Shown here: piece by piece, positions 9,245 through 19,246 of the stretch
Numbering within the stretch: the stretch's first letter is position 1
Layout of the letters: each line of letters opens with the position of its first letter
Source of the DNA: Nemertoderma westbladi
Taxonomy: Eukaryota > Xenacoelomorpha > Nemertodermatida > Nemertodermatidae
Assembly (NCBI GenBank): GCA_032718475.1
Contig: JAUCBJ010000119.1
Location: 1 to 44,488 of the forward strand
DNA length: 44,488 nt
Direction: 5' to 3'
The notes under the pieces: model-generated
The model's input: only the letters and a program-made list of their open reading frames with translations
The model's database searches: none
Told to the model about the DNA's origin: nothing
Translations under genes and position numbers: made by a program

Positions 9245-10386
9245 ACGGTAACGGTATCAAACGGAAACGGTAACGGGGTATAACATGTATAAGTATGTAG
9301 TTTTTTCGACTACGTATGAGTTTATGAACTGATCTGTGCTGTTGGAAGTAGTGGTGCCGCTAGCAGTAACACTACACAGACAGTAGTCAAGATCCATTAT
9401 AAAACTGATAAATTATGTATGTGAAAGGTATATCCACATTTTCCACAATCCAGTTTGGCCTATCAATTATTTAAAATTTATTAGCACAACCGGTCAGCCG
9501 GTAGGCCTACCATTACCGTATTCAAATGGTAAGGCTACCCAGTAGGCCTACAGCAGTACCGGTGTCGGTACCGGTACTAAAATACCTAAAATACCAGCTT
9601 TATACCTACATTTGTACAAACAATACAGCAATACTGTAATACTGCAAAATAGTGCTCTATATACTAATACCGGTACTGATAGCAGCCTGGGAGAACAGCA
9701 GTAGAGAAACCGGTAGCATGGAACCTAACGGAAATTTCTGGAGGACATAAAAAGTAAAAAAAAAGGACATCATGAGTGATTTAAACGGTATTTTTTTTAA
9801 ACGTTATTAAAAATTATTGCGATAGAAAATGTTGAAAAATCCACCACATATTACAATATTACAAGAAAACTGATATGAGTTGGGGTACAATTGGTGTGGG
9901 GACAACGGGACAACAAATGTGGACATGGGAATAAGACGTGGCCAGGGAAACAGACGTGGACAGACGGATATCCAACGCGACATGGGGAGACCTGTTATGG
10001 ACAAGGTGACACCAAATGGTGGAGACGGGGACCTAACCTATATGGACTACTAGACAACTAAAAAGGACAACTGGACAACCAATGTGGATATCCGGACACA
10101 TCAGACTGGGGGAGGCCATAATAATAGCAAACCAGTCTGCAATACTCGACAAAAACCAAAATAAATGTGAACTGAATAACTAACAGACAGTTTGTGAGGA
10201 ACTGGCTGTTGGCTACGCAGTCATGTATGCGTTGTCAGTCTCTCTAGGATGCTAACCGTTTAAATACAATTCTTGTTTGTGGAATAATTCTGTGAGAAAA
10301 CATTTTTTTTTGTTTTGATGAATAAATCTAACATCCTTAATAAATAACAACGATAAATGAATACTTTATACAATAAATAAACTTAC
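9245..10386. other. 5' part of intron 1, no gene seen
   Basis: Low-complexity DNA with repeated ACCGGTA and TAGGCCTA words (9480-9700) and a stretch rich in GGACA words (9890-10090). No coding signal or element boundary is recognised. Confidence 0.5.
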
Positions 10387-10443
10387 CTTGAGTAGGAAAA
10401 GAGCTGACAGCAGAGAAAATAGTTTAAGACTTACGGGTAACAT
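10387..10443 (-). CDS. fibrinogen-related protein, exon 1 (signal peptide)
   Basis: A 57-base exon coding MLPVSLKLFSLLSALFLLK, a clear hydrophobic secretion signal. It ends at CAAG before a consensus GTAAGT donor, phase 0. A TATA box lies 86 bases upstream of the ATG. Intron 1 is about 4.36 kb and has been enlarged by the hAT element and the minisatellite. This exon is too short for ORF calling and is recognised from the signal peptide, the donor and frame agreement with exons 2-4. Confidence 0.8.
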
Positions 10444-10528
10444 TTTTACAGTATTTTGTAAATAACTTTGTAACTAAAGTTATGATAATTTTCTGAGAGA
10501 GAATGGTTTTAATGCCTAAAACTCCTCC

Positions 10529-10536
10529 TATTTATA
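10529..10536 (-). promoter_or_regulatory. TATA box of the fibrinogen-related gene
   Basis: On the minus strand TATAAATA is followed by GGAGGAG, then a CCATTCTC initiator-like site about 30 bases downstream (near 10500). This leaves a 5' UTR of about 60 bases before the exon 1 ATG. TATA-driven transcription suits an inducible, tissue-restricted secreted lectin, which is inference. Confidence 0.65.
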
Positions 10537-10756
10537 CACTTTTGACAAAGGCAATTACTATGCAATGAGTAAAGTCTCATAAAAGGCAATCAAAGGCGGC
10601 AAGTATTAAGACCTTTATAGAACAATTATTAGTAACTACCTTAGTATAGATACCATTGTGTGTTAGTTATCACTTTAAATTACATTCTTATACATAAAGA
10701 CTGCTGCCGCCTGGCTACCAGTTGCAGTTACAGACAGACTGTGGGCATCTGGATAT

Positions 10757-12785
10757 CAGTTAAACGAACGGATGAAGTGGTAGGCATTCACCAGCGGCAG
10801 CATAGTGTAAAGATGATAAAAAAATAAAGTGTTGAGGGTCTTTAGCTGGTTATATTATATTAGATAAAGATACAATAGTAAACGTTTTCGACCTACCGGT
10901 CTGCATCAGACTATGTACTGGCAACTAACAGGAAAAGGTGGGGGTCTATATATATATATATAAGTTTTAAAGGGGAATACCTGATAGGTGAATCCCAGAA
11001 AGGTTAACGTATATGTATGTACTGTATAACGTAAGGTAATTGTGATAGGGAAAGTACACCGAGTTAGTTGTAAGCTGTCAATCTAAAGTACAAATATAGG
11101 GTTGCAGGTTGGGTTATAAGGTTGGGAGAAGTTGATAGGGAAATCCCAGGAGTGGTCATGTGTCTACATACTGAATGGTATAATTGGATTAGGTAGGTTA
11201 CATAGGATTATGAGGTATCTACTTAAAGCGCACGGTTAGGTAGAATGCAACATAATGATAGCTGTAGTTTTTACAGAGTAAGAAATCACAAGAAACAGAA
11301 AAACCAAGACAAAAACAAAAAGGAAGGTAGGGGAAAAGCACATAAAAACCCCTGAAATTCGCTATAGAGGGCAGACTGCTAGCGCCTGGCTACCAGATAC
11401 AGGCAACTGCTAACGCCTGGCGACCAGTGCATAACGATCTGTGCATATCGACCAGTGGCGTGGTGTGACCCAGTATGGGGCCCGGGAAATCCCAAAATAA
11501 GGGCCCATTCATAAATGCCAGATCACCTGGAATTTTGACCACCCCCCCCCCCCCCACCCCCTAATGCACAAAACATTTTTAAAGAAAAAGGCTTTTATAA
11601 AGTTTTGAAGAAACAAATATAATGGCATAGTTAATCATAATAATACTGTATAAGTAGTGATATCAGGATAGGGCAGTACACAATATATCTATTTTAACTT
11701 TTGACTTTCTACCGCGAAGTTTCGATTTATTTATAGTTGTTGCAAAGGCTTCAAAATGTAGAGCTTCCTTCGCAAAGTTTTTCAATATAACAGCTGTAGT
11801 TCAATTTCTTCAGGAGAAATGCCTCCAAATGTTAGTGAGATTGCATGAAACTTGAAATAGAGGTAGAATAATTTTTAGCTACAAGCGTTTAAAAAAGGTC
11901 GATATTGCACCAGTTACTACACCATATACCATAGTTATTACACCATACACCGCAGTTTAAAAATGGCCGAGATATGAACGTTCAATAATGTTGCATAGTG
12001 TTGCACCTCTACGAGGCTATTTTATTCTATTAAATTTTTCAAGTTAATTAAGCCATGGGACTGGGAGTGGCACAATAAAACACGATAAAGAGAATAAATA
12101 ATAAATTAAATTAAAAGCACCGTCACTTAGAAATACTGAAGTAGAGTTGATGAATCAAGTGAAGATTATTTTTAATAAATACACCATATTCTAGAACATT
12201 TTGTACATTGAATGTGCATTGAATAGTGTACATTGAATATGAATCGCTACGTAATATTATGGTTAAAGAGGTAATGAATGCATTGTTGTACAGCTACGTA
12301 TTGGACAAACAAAATGTTCCAGAATATGGTGTTTTTATTTAAATAGAATAAAATAGCGTCACGCAGATGCAAAACTATGTAACTTTCTAACGCTCATATT
12401 CCGTTTATTCTTCAACGAAATTCAGATTGTGTTACATATTTGGAATCATTGCATGATCAGCTTTCCATCCCTACAAACACATCACAATAACGTTGAAGAA
12501 TAACTGCGGTATAACTGGTGCAATAACGACCGAGGCACCTTTTTTAAACGCGTTTAAAAAAATGCGTGCTTGGGGGGGGGGGGGGGGGGGGTCATGTAGC
12601 TGAACGACACTATATATTCCAGGAAATGGTGTACTACTATACTGTAATCAGGTAGGTGTATAACATTGGGTGTAATATGAAGACTCACAGGACTTTGGGA
12701 ATTAACAGTTGTTACATAGTGTATAGATGATAGAAATGCTAACGCTGGTGAATGCCTACCACTTCATCCGTTCAGTTATTACATA
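10757..12785. mobile_element. ~2-kb nested foldback region
   Basis: Several inverted repeats share one centre near 12250. The outer arms at 10757-10800 and 12740-12785 share ACGGATGAAGTGGTAGGCAT and CACCAGCG. A C tract (11542-11561) faces a G20 tract (12572-12591). The inner left arm, 11886-12215, pairs with 12308-12560 over words such as GCGTTTAAAAAAGGT, TATTGCACCAGTTA, GGCTATTTTATTCTATT and CACCATATTCTRGAACATT. The left inner arm holds about 130 extra bases (12040-12170). No transposase is seen. It could be one foldback element or nested MITEs. Confidence 0.55.
10883..10909 (-). other. hammerhead-ribozyme-like core, Penelope-type
   Basis: The minus strand reads CTGATG-CA, then a 4-bp stem GACC/GGTC with loop GGTA, then GAAA-ACG. 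This is the hammerhead order CUGANGA, stem II, GAAA. One extra base between CTGATG and the stem makes it a degenerate match, and stems I and III were not found convincingly. Such motifs occur in the terminal repeats of Penelope-like retroelements. Confidence 0.35.
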
Positions 12786-13009
12786 GGTATATCCAATGAC
12801 TTTTAGACAAACTGACCAATCAGACAACACGTTGACCAGCGTTCTCAGACAGATAAGATTACATCATGTTTATTACATTAGAGTACCTACCTATGTACCT
12901 CTATTTCATGGGAGATGACTGGTATATTGAACTCTGGTAGATGGTCAGCTCAGGTGAAAGGAATGCATTCCCAACTGTTATATGTACATACACAGCACAG
13001 AGCATTATA

Positions 13010-13230
13010 GGGGAAGAGGGCGCCCCCCTACGGTAGGCAATTAGGCTCCCTTTTCCTAGTAACAACTCAATATTTACAGACTACTGCTAAAGAAAGGCTG
13101 GCCATTATTGGGTAATGAATGAGGCAGGGTATAGAACAGGTGTAAATGGAGTACGTCTCCATCGTGATTTCTATCTGGTCTGGAGGGCTGGCACTAATGT
13201 AACTTCAACACAGTTTGCCTTGTCTGACGC
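13010..13230. repeat. dispersed repeat, third copy
   Basis: It shares GGGCGCCCCCCT, CAATTRGGCTCC, ATTTACAGACTA and a GGTCTGG...GCTAATGTAACTT-like end with about 770-1165 and 7275-7510. No coding frame is conserved. Confidence 0.55.
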
Positions 13231-13289
13231 CTGAGGGGACTTTTTCAATATAGAATAATGCTGGTATGTGCTCCTACCAACGTTTACTA

Positions 13290-13307
13290 CCCCCCCCCCC
13301 CCCCCCC
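13290..13307. repeat. C18 homopolymer
   Basis: Eighteen C in a row, between the dispersed repeat and the 50-bp array. Confidence 0.9.
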
Positions 13308-13683
13308 AGGGCGCGTCATAAAAATCGAATTTTGGAAATTTAAAGTGAAGTGGCCATTTTTATCTGGACAAGGCCATTAAAAGTGCCTGGTAAAAATATT
13401 TCTGAAAAATATTGACATCTTAAGGTCGCCCAACTGACTTTTGTAAATTTAATCTCTATCGCTATCATTTGCGGTTGTTTTTGATGAGCGAATTATAAGT
13501 TAAGCCACTTCTACTCATCGTATTGACTCAATTTTTGGCGCATTTGAAAGGCAATGGTCGATATTGGGGGGTAGAACACATAAAAAAGTTAAAATTCATG
13601 AAAGGGACGCTTTTTTACTACGTGAAAGCCCTTTTGTTCAAAATTGTGTGTCAAATTTACTATAAATTCATATTCCTTGTAAA

Positions 13684-13880
13684 AGCTTTTGCGGATATAA
13701 CAAGTCATTTTTCTCCGCAATGTACTGTGTAGTTGTTTTAGCGGACATAACAAGCCATTTTCTCCGCAATGTACCTTGTAGGTGTTTTAGCGGACATAAC
13801 AAGCCATTTTCTCCGCAATGTACCGAGTAAGTGCTTTAGCGGACATAATAAGCCATTTTTTGCCGCAATGCGCCTAATAC
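13684..13880. repeat. 50-bp tandem repeat, 4 copies
   Basis: The unit is TTTTAGCGGACATAACAAGC, CATTTTCTCCGCAATGTACC and about 10 further bases. Four copies sit immediately before the truncated 5' end of the LINE. Confidence 0.85.
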
Positions 13881-13899
13881 TCTAAAAGACTGGAACTCA

Positions 13900-14415
13900 G
13901 ATCGACCGCCATCACGACAACACAATTCTGCGTATGAAAGTAAACTTTGCGACACCCTTCAAACCCTTTGTGACGTCCCCTACCCATGCATTGTCACTGG
14001 AGACTTCAATCTCCCGAGTTGGAACTGGAAAGACCTCAGTCACCCAGATTCAGATCTCTACAATGGATTCGAGACTTTCATCCTTGAAGCGAGTTTAAAC
14101 CAGGTCCAGTTTGAACCAACCAGAGGTGCAAATGTTCTCGACTTGGTGTTTACATCCGATGAAGAGTTTGTATCAAATGTCACAGTAGATTTACCCTTCT
14201 CTACCAGCGATCATTCAATCGTTCTTTTCAATATCGTAGACCCAAATTGTAGTTCTGGAAACATGGATGACCCACCAGGATTCTACGACTTTAGCAATGG
14301 CGACTACATAGGTTTTAATGATTATCTAAGGGAAATAGATTGGACAGTTGGAGAGCTATTTATGGTCCATGCATTTCGGTCAACGATTTTTATAATTGTT
14401 TTAGCAAACAGCTAA
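13900..14415 (+). pseudogene. CR1/Jockey-group LINE: endonuclease domain
   Basis: An open frame that begins inside the apurinic-like endonuclease (RPPS). It continues through TGDFNLPSWNW, a catalytic GDFN motif, to SDHS, the C-terminal SDH motif of LINE endonucleases. The N-terminal half is missing, so the copy is 5'-truncated at about 13900. The frame closes at 14413-14415 after a frame slip, and coding sense resumes in another frame from about 14340. A plus-strand LINE with reverse transcriptase follows. Confidence 0.85.
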
Positions 14416-15056
14416 AGGATGGCATCGATCAGTTTATTCCTTTCAAGGTTTTTACTCGCAAAAGAAAGAAAACGTATCCAAGTTATGTCAGAAAGCTCCA
14501 GAAAACAAAACAGATACTTTGGCGGCGGCGCAGTAATCCCGGTGGCCTGGAAGCCTACAGACGATCGGCGAAACAGGCGTCTCAGTCAGTGTACCGGGCA
14601 ACGTGCGAGAAAGAATCGAAACTCTTAAACTCCGGACTCCGGCGACTCGAACGCGATCTTCAAATATATTAACTCTAAACGGAAGAAAGCCTCTGGGATC
14701 GGCCCTTTGAAGTATCAAGGTCCAAGGAGATACGATAGTCGATAATGAAACAAAAGCCGAGATTTTCGCCAAAGTTCTTTCGGAAAACTTCTCGGAAGAC
14801 AACGGCACAATCCCGACGTTCCTTCGCAAAGTTCCAGACAACATCGGACTGTCATCGGTCGATCTGAGCCCCATTAGGGTTCTAACTATATTACGCCATC
14901 TGCAGTCGAAGAAAAGTAGATCACCGGATTGTGTGCCGTCCATTATCTTTGTTAAATTGGCGTGCGCCCTCGCCTCGCCTCTGTCTGTTAACGTATATAC
15001 GTTGTTAACGTATATTTAACGTCTCTCTTTCAACCCACACCCTACCAGACATCTGG
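14340..15056 (+). pseudogene. LINE linker between endonuclease and RT, broken
   Basis: Coding sense continues in frame at 14340-14650 (FTRKRKKTYPSYVRKLQ, a basic linker usual in LINEs). It then passes through at least two further frame changes to about 15050. Fragments such as SENFSEDNG and RHLQSKKSRSPDCVPS match the region just before LINE RT motif 1. It is decayed and not functional. Confidence 0.65.
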
Positions 15057-15562
15057 TTGACCGCAGACATTATTCCACTGTTCAAGAAGGGGAACCCTGC
15101 AGACCCGTACAATTATAGACCCATCAGTCTCACCTGTATATCTTGTAAAATTATGGAACGGTGCATAAAAAATGATATTATTAATTATTTGTCAAGCCAT
15201 GGAATTATTTCCAAGGCACAGCATAGTTTCCTTCAGCGTAAATCAACCTGTACTCAGTTATTGGACTGCATTACAGATTGGTACAAATTAGTTGACCGTA
15301 AATATAATATTGATATTATTTATATTGATTACGCCAAAGCGTTCGATTCGGTAGTCACTTCGAAATTGTTTGCTAAATTAGAAAGCTACGGCTTTACAGG
15401 TGATTTATTGTTATGGCTTAAAGCGTTTTTAACAAATTAGAAAGCATCGTATTTTAATCGGTAACACTTTTTCAGATTATTGTGCTGTTTTATCAGGTAC
15501 AGTCCAGGGGAGTGTTTTAGGTCCTGTTCTTTTTTTACTATTTATTAACGACTTACCTGAAT
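15057..15562 (+). pseudogene. LINE reverse transcriptase, N-terminal part
   Basis: LFKKGNPADPYNYRPISLT is RT motif 1-2, IYIDYAKAFDSV carries the first catalytic Asp (motif A), and QGSVLGPVLFLLFINDLP is the motif B region. A frame change occurs near 15438. The frame is cut at 15562 by insertion of a 719-bp element and resumes in register at 16290 with the FADD motif. The family is closest to the CR1/Jockey group by eye. Confidence 0.85.
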
Positions 15563-15679
15563 CGGTCGTACTAAAAACCGCAATTTACCGCAACTTACCG
15601 CAATTTACCGCAACTTACCGCAATTTACCGCAACTAACCGCAATTTACCGCAACTAGTTGTTATTTTCAAGCAGCTGCT

Positions 15680-15741
15680 TGGTCTAGCAGTCTAGTGGCG
15701 AAATTCCTGGGCTTCAAATTAGGAGGCCCCTGTTCGATCCC
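15680..15741 (+). promoter_or_regulatory. pol III-like A and B boxes, left arm
   Basis: TGGTCTAGCAG (15680-15690) fits the A-box consensus TRGYNNARNNG. TGTTCGATCCC (15731-15741) is a near B box. Spacing is as in tRNA-derived promoters. The stems of a tRNA cloverleaf are not preserved. Confidence 0.4.
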
Positions 15742-15793
15742 TTGCTGCCTTGACCGTGTAGCACTCTTTTCTGTTTGTGTAGTGTTTTAAAAA

Positions 15794-16007
15794 CGGTCCT
15801 ACGAATTACCCCAAACCAAAATACCCCGAAATACTTGTTTTTCACTCTCGTTTATTGTTTTGGTTAGAAAAACTTGCCACTGTAACCTGCTCCTTTCCCT
15901 CGCCGTTTCTAAACATTGTTGGCTTATTTTGGGGTACCTGTAATAGTTTAGCCTTTTTGTGGTATTTTGTGACTATTTTGGGGTAGGCCTAATTCGTAGG
16001 ACCCTCT
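15794..16007. mobile_element. nested MITE, 214 bp
   Basis: Its ends are inverted copies of (G/C)GGTCCTACGAATTA...CCCCAAA. They share the terminal GGTCCTA with the enclosing element, so the two are probably mobilised by the same kind of transposase. It contains, at 15841-15907, a reverse-orientation unit of the 68-bp minisatellite found at 8652-9244. No clear target duplication was found. Confidence 0.55.
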
Positions 16008-16130
16008 AACAGTCTAATGTTAACATATATTGGTTTTATATTGATCACATTACCTGATTACAACAGCATTAGGCCTAATTGTAAATTTTGTCGTTTTTAA
16101 AACACTGCAAAAACAGTGTTGCCTGGTCAA

Positions 16131-16184
16131 GGGATCGAACCAGGGCCTCCTACGTGGAAGCCTAAGGTTGTCACCACTAGGCCA
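16131..16184 (-). promoter_or_regulatory. pol III-like A and B boxes, right arm
   Basis: On the minus strand TGGCCTAGTGG (16174-16184) matches the A box at every consensus position. GGTTCGATCCC (16131-16141) matches the B box with one difference, 32 bases downstream. The pair points toward the left-arm pair, so transcription would be convergent. Confidence 0.45.
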
Positions 16185-16289
16185 TAAGGCTGCTTAAAAA
16201 TGACAATTAGTTGCGGTAAATTGCGGTAAGTTGCGGTAAATTGCGGTTAGTTGCGGTAAATTGCGGTTTTTAGTAGGACCCACCTGAAT

Positions 16290-16538
16290 TGCTTTCACCT
16301 ATTGATGTTAAACTTTTTGCTGATGATGTTAAACTCTACGCACCCACCACCGAATGTGACTCTTTAGCCAACGCCCTCAAATTGTTAGAGACATGGGCAA
16401 ATGAGTGGCAGCTAGACGTTGCAGCTCATAAATGCACTGTTATACATGTTGGCGCATCGAACAGTAATTTTAATTATATTTTAAACGGTAATGTAATTAA
16501 GTGCGAAGATTTCTGCAAAGACCTTGGTATTATTGTTA
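16290..16538 (+). pseudogene. LINE reverse transcriptase, catalytic FADD part
   Basis: This continues the RT: LFADDVKLYAPTTECDS holds the catalytic FADD (motif C) and WANEWQLDVAAHKCTVIHVG the following motif D/E region. The frame runs into a second insertion at 16539. Confidence 0.85.
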
Positions 16539-17630
16539 TAGTCGAGTAGACGCTTGGTACATTTTACTGACGAACCGATCTCCAGCGTATGACTGCAATT
16601 TTATTTGGTAATTATTATTCACTGCAATTTGGTTGGATGTTGTGGCCGATAACAAACTTAAACCAGATCCAGGTGAACCAGCAATGGCTCCAGAGCCTAT
16701 ATTACAAATACAGTAGCATCCTGTAGATGCAATTCTCAAAGACCTTGTTCTACTGCAAGATGTAGTTGCCAGGCTCTAAAGGTTCCTTGTAATTTGTACT
16801 GTATTGCAAAGTGTGCGAACAATGAGTGTCATAATTTGTAAATTAATATAATATCAAAAATAAATCAAATATCATAAATAAACTATTTACAGTAAATGTA
16901 AAGTTATGTCACCGAATTCAGGAAATATGCATCAACGGTCCAGTTATTAAACCTAACATCACCCTACATAAACATCAAAAATCAGTTTCGGTGAACACTG
17001 CACATCAGAAAATAAATCTGTGCAGAAGCTCATCAGGCAGCGCCATAATGTTCGAGCACGCTCGACCAAGAAGTTTTAGTAGTAGTAGCAGCGCCATTAC
17101 ATCCATATAATGTTGGCTACATTTATGGATAATATATGGATAGCTTTGAACTTACATTCAAACTCATACTTCCGCGGCTTCTTGAGGATACATGTCTTGA
17201 GTGTTTTATCGAGCTGATATGGCATCAGGTATTACTGAGGACAGAGAGGTATGTCGGTGCATTAATTAGCCTCAATGATGTGCTCCAAAAATGTGCACAC
17301 CGCGCTATGTATGTATTGCAAAATTTGTAACCCATTATTGCAACTATAATGCTTATTCCTTATATTTCTATATTTTCAAGCTTAGTTTTTCGTTATTTAT
17401 ATTGCACAGTGTCTCCATGGGTAAATTAAATAGCGCTTCGTGTTAATTTAACCTTGTTGCTATACAAAACATCTGTAGTTATGTTAAATATTGTTCTAGA
17501 AAAAAATGCTCAATGCTAACTGTGTTAAATATAACATAATTTCAAATGTCTTATACAAGTGAACACTTTCAGGAAAAAAAATTGCAGTCATACCCAATTT
17601 GAACGGTGGTCACCACTGTCTACTTGACTA
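16539..17630. mobile_element. 1092-bp element with TTA duplication, PIF/Harbinger-like
   Basis: The 13-bp terminal inverted repeats are TAGTCGAGTAGAC and (reversed) TAGTCAAGTAGAC. The flanking 3-bp direct repeat is TTA (16536-16538 and 17631-17633). Removing the element and one TTA rejoins the LINE frame with a sequence that fits the usual DLGIIVSADL-type motif, so the boundaries are well supported. A 3-bp TWA duplication is typical of PIF/Harbinger. No transposase is seen. Confidence 0.72.
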
Positions 17631-17633
17631 TTA

Positions 17634-18234
17634 GTGCTGATTTGAAGTTTAATAATTATTGTAAGCAGCAAGTTGCTAAAGCTTATAGGATAATAAATAT
17701 GATATTTCGTAACATTAAATCGTGTAATAAATCGGCACTTTTAACGGCCTACAAGTCTATTGTTAGACCGGTTTTAGAGTACTGTACCCCTGTTTGGTCG
17801 CCCTTCACTAAGTATGGTATAAATTTAGTCGAACGAGTTCAACACTATTTTACACGCAGATTGTATCGTTAACTTAACTTATGTTTCATATTGTGACCGT
17901 CTAACCTGCCTGTCTCTACAACCCTTGGAGGTTAGGAGAATTATTTTCGACTTGAAAATGGTGTACCGTATTTTTCACGGCCTTGTTGCCCTTACGTTTA
18001 GTAACTACTTTTCACGTGCGCCAGTAAAAGGGCTACGTGGACACAGCTATAAACTTCATATTCCGTATTGCAGACTACAACTTTGTAAGAACTCTTTTAA
18101 CTACCGCAACTGTTCCATTCTGGAATTCTTTATCGCAAGATATTGTTGATGCTAAAAACCTACAAATTTTTTCTCGTAAATTATTAACGTTCGATTTCAA
18201 GTCACACTGTTCGGTCGACCATTGGTGCAAATAG
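17634..18234 (+). pseudogene. LINE C-terminal region after RT
   Basis: YKSIVRPVLEYCTPVWSPF is the conserved segment downstream of LINE RT (thumb). It is followed by an LQPLEVRRIIFDLKMVYRI segment typical of CR1/Jockey-group C-termini and, after a further frame change near 18090, VPFWNSLSQDIVDA. It ends with a stop at 18232-18234. Stops at 17870-17872 and the frame change show the copy is dead. Confidence 0.8.
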
Positions 18235-18620
18235 CCGTTTAACTTTTTACTTATTTATATTATTTTTTTAAACTATTTTTTTAAGGTTTTGTATCCGTTG
18301 TGTGATTGTGTTTGTTGTTTTTATTTCATTCCTACCTATTTTATTAAGTAATAACCAATGATATTATTTTTATCACAATATTTATCACTATACTATACTG
18401 TATGTACACATATATTTACACTTAATTTCTCTTCTTTTAAATCATTTAAATCGCCCCTTTAAGTGCCTCGAGCCTGGGCGGCGATCTCCCTCGAAAAATT
18501 GTCGATTACCTATATTTAGTATATTACTACTGTATTGGTTATACTATATATATTTTAATTTATGTTATCGTGTATTAAATTATTAATTATAATTAATTAT
18601 CTATTATTAGTTACAGACAG
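18235..18620. other. LINE 3' non-coding tail and flank
   Basis: AT-rich, with a GCCTCGAGCCTGGGCGGCG stretch at about 18465-18485 that may belong to the LINE 3' UTR. No clear tail or target duplication was found. Confidence 0.35.
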
Positions 18621-18624
18621 ACTG

Positions 18625-18830
18625 CGGACGCCTGGCGACCACTTACATACAGGTGCTGTACGTCGCAGCGCAGTGGTTACACGTTGTGGGGTCTTCGAGC
18701 AGCACGTGTTCAAATGTTCAATGAATGAACAGCGACTAATTAACAAATTTATGAGAGACTCATTGACCAGCTACCGACAGACCGATATTGTGACATATAT
18801 TTTAGTTTAATGTTTGATTCAATTAGAGGC
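18625..18830 (+). other. possible tRNA-derived SINE remnant
   Basis: CAGCGCAGTGG (about 18665) resembles an A box, and GTGTTCAAATG about 40 bases later resembles a B box. Upstream, CGCCTGGCGACCA also occurs near 10690, 11380 and 11415. There is no poly(A) tail or duplication, so this is a weak call. Confidence 0.25.
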
Positions 18831-19246
18831 ACAAATTAAAAAGGCTACAAATATATAAGGGTGAATAATTAAATTAATCACCCATTAAAAGGTAGCCAAA
18901 TATAAGTTGCAATCTATATAAATTTTTAAATTCAGTAGTGTGCGTGTGTTGTGTATTGATTCCGTAGATTTCATGTTGTAGTAGCGTTCATTAATTTAAT
19001 TTCTATTTAATTATTCAGGCATACTAATACACACATTAAATTAGTTCGTGTGTGTTAAGTGTGTAAGATTTGATTGTTTCGGCACGAACCCATTAGGGCA
19101 CAGAAACTGACGGATTCTTCGCGAATTTCGCAAACGTCGCAAACTTCGGGAATTTGTTCTACAATTTTGACTCCTTAAGCAAATGGGTCCCGAATGAGTT
19201 TTTTAACCTTTATTTTTTTGTGATTTTGAGTGCTTTCTTATATTAG

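Larger units (their letters stand above)
15563..16281. mobile_element. 719-bp inverted-repeat element with tRNA-like arms
   Basis: It is flanked by the exact 8-bp duplication ACCTGAAT (15555-15562 and 16282-16289). Removing element plus one duplication brings the two RT halves back into one frame. The ends are inverted: GGGTCCTACTAAAAACCGC (right arm, reversed) against CGGTCGTACTAAAAACCGC (left). Just inside each end is a tandem 20-bp repeat, AATTTACCGCAACTTACCGC, four units left and three right. Deeper in each arm is a tRNA-like stretch with A-box and B-box matches. A second, nested inverted-repeat element (15794-16007) fills the centre. The superfamily is unclear: 8-bp duplications fit hAT, and GGG-type ends also recall Merlin. 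Confidence 0.85.

Noticed and set aside
15670-15760. Functional tRNA gene
   Set aside because: A and B boxes are present but acceptor, D and T stems do not pair, so it is only tRNA-like.
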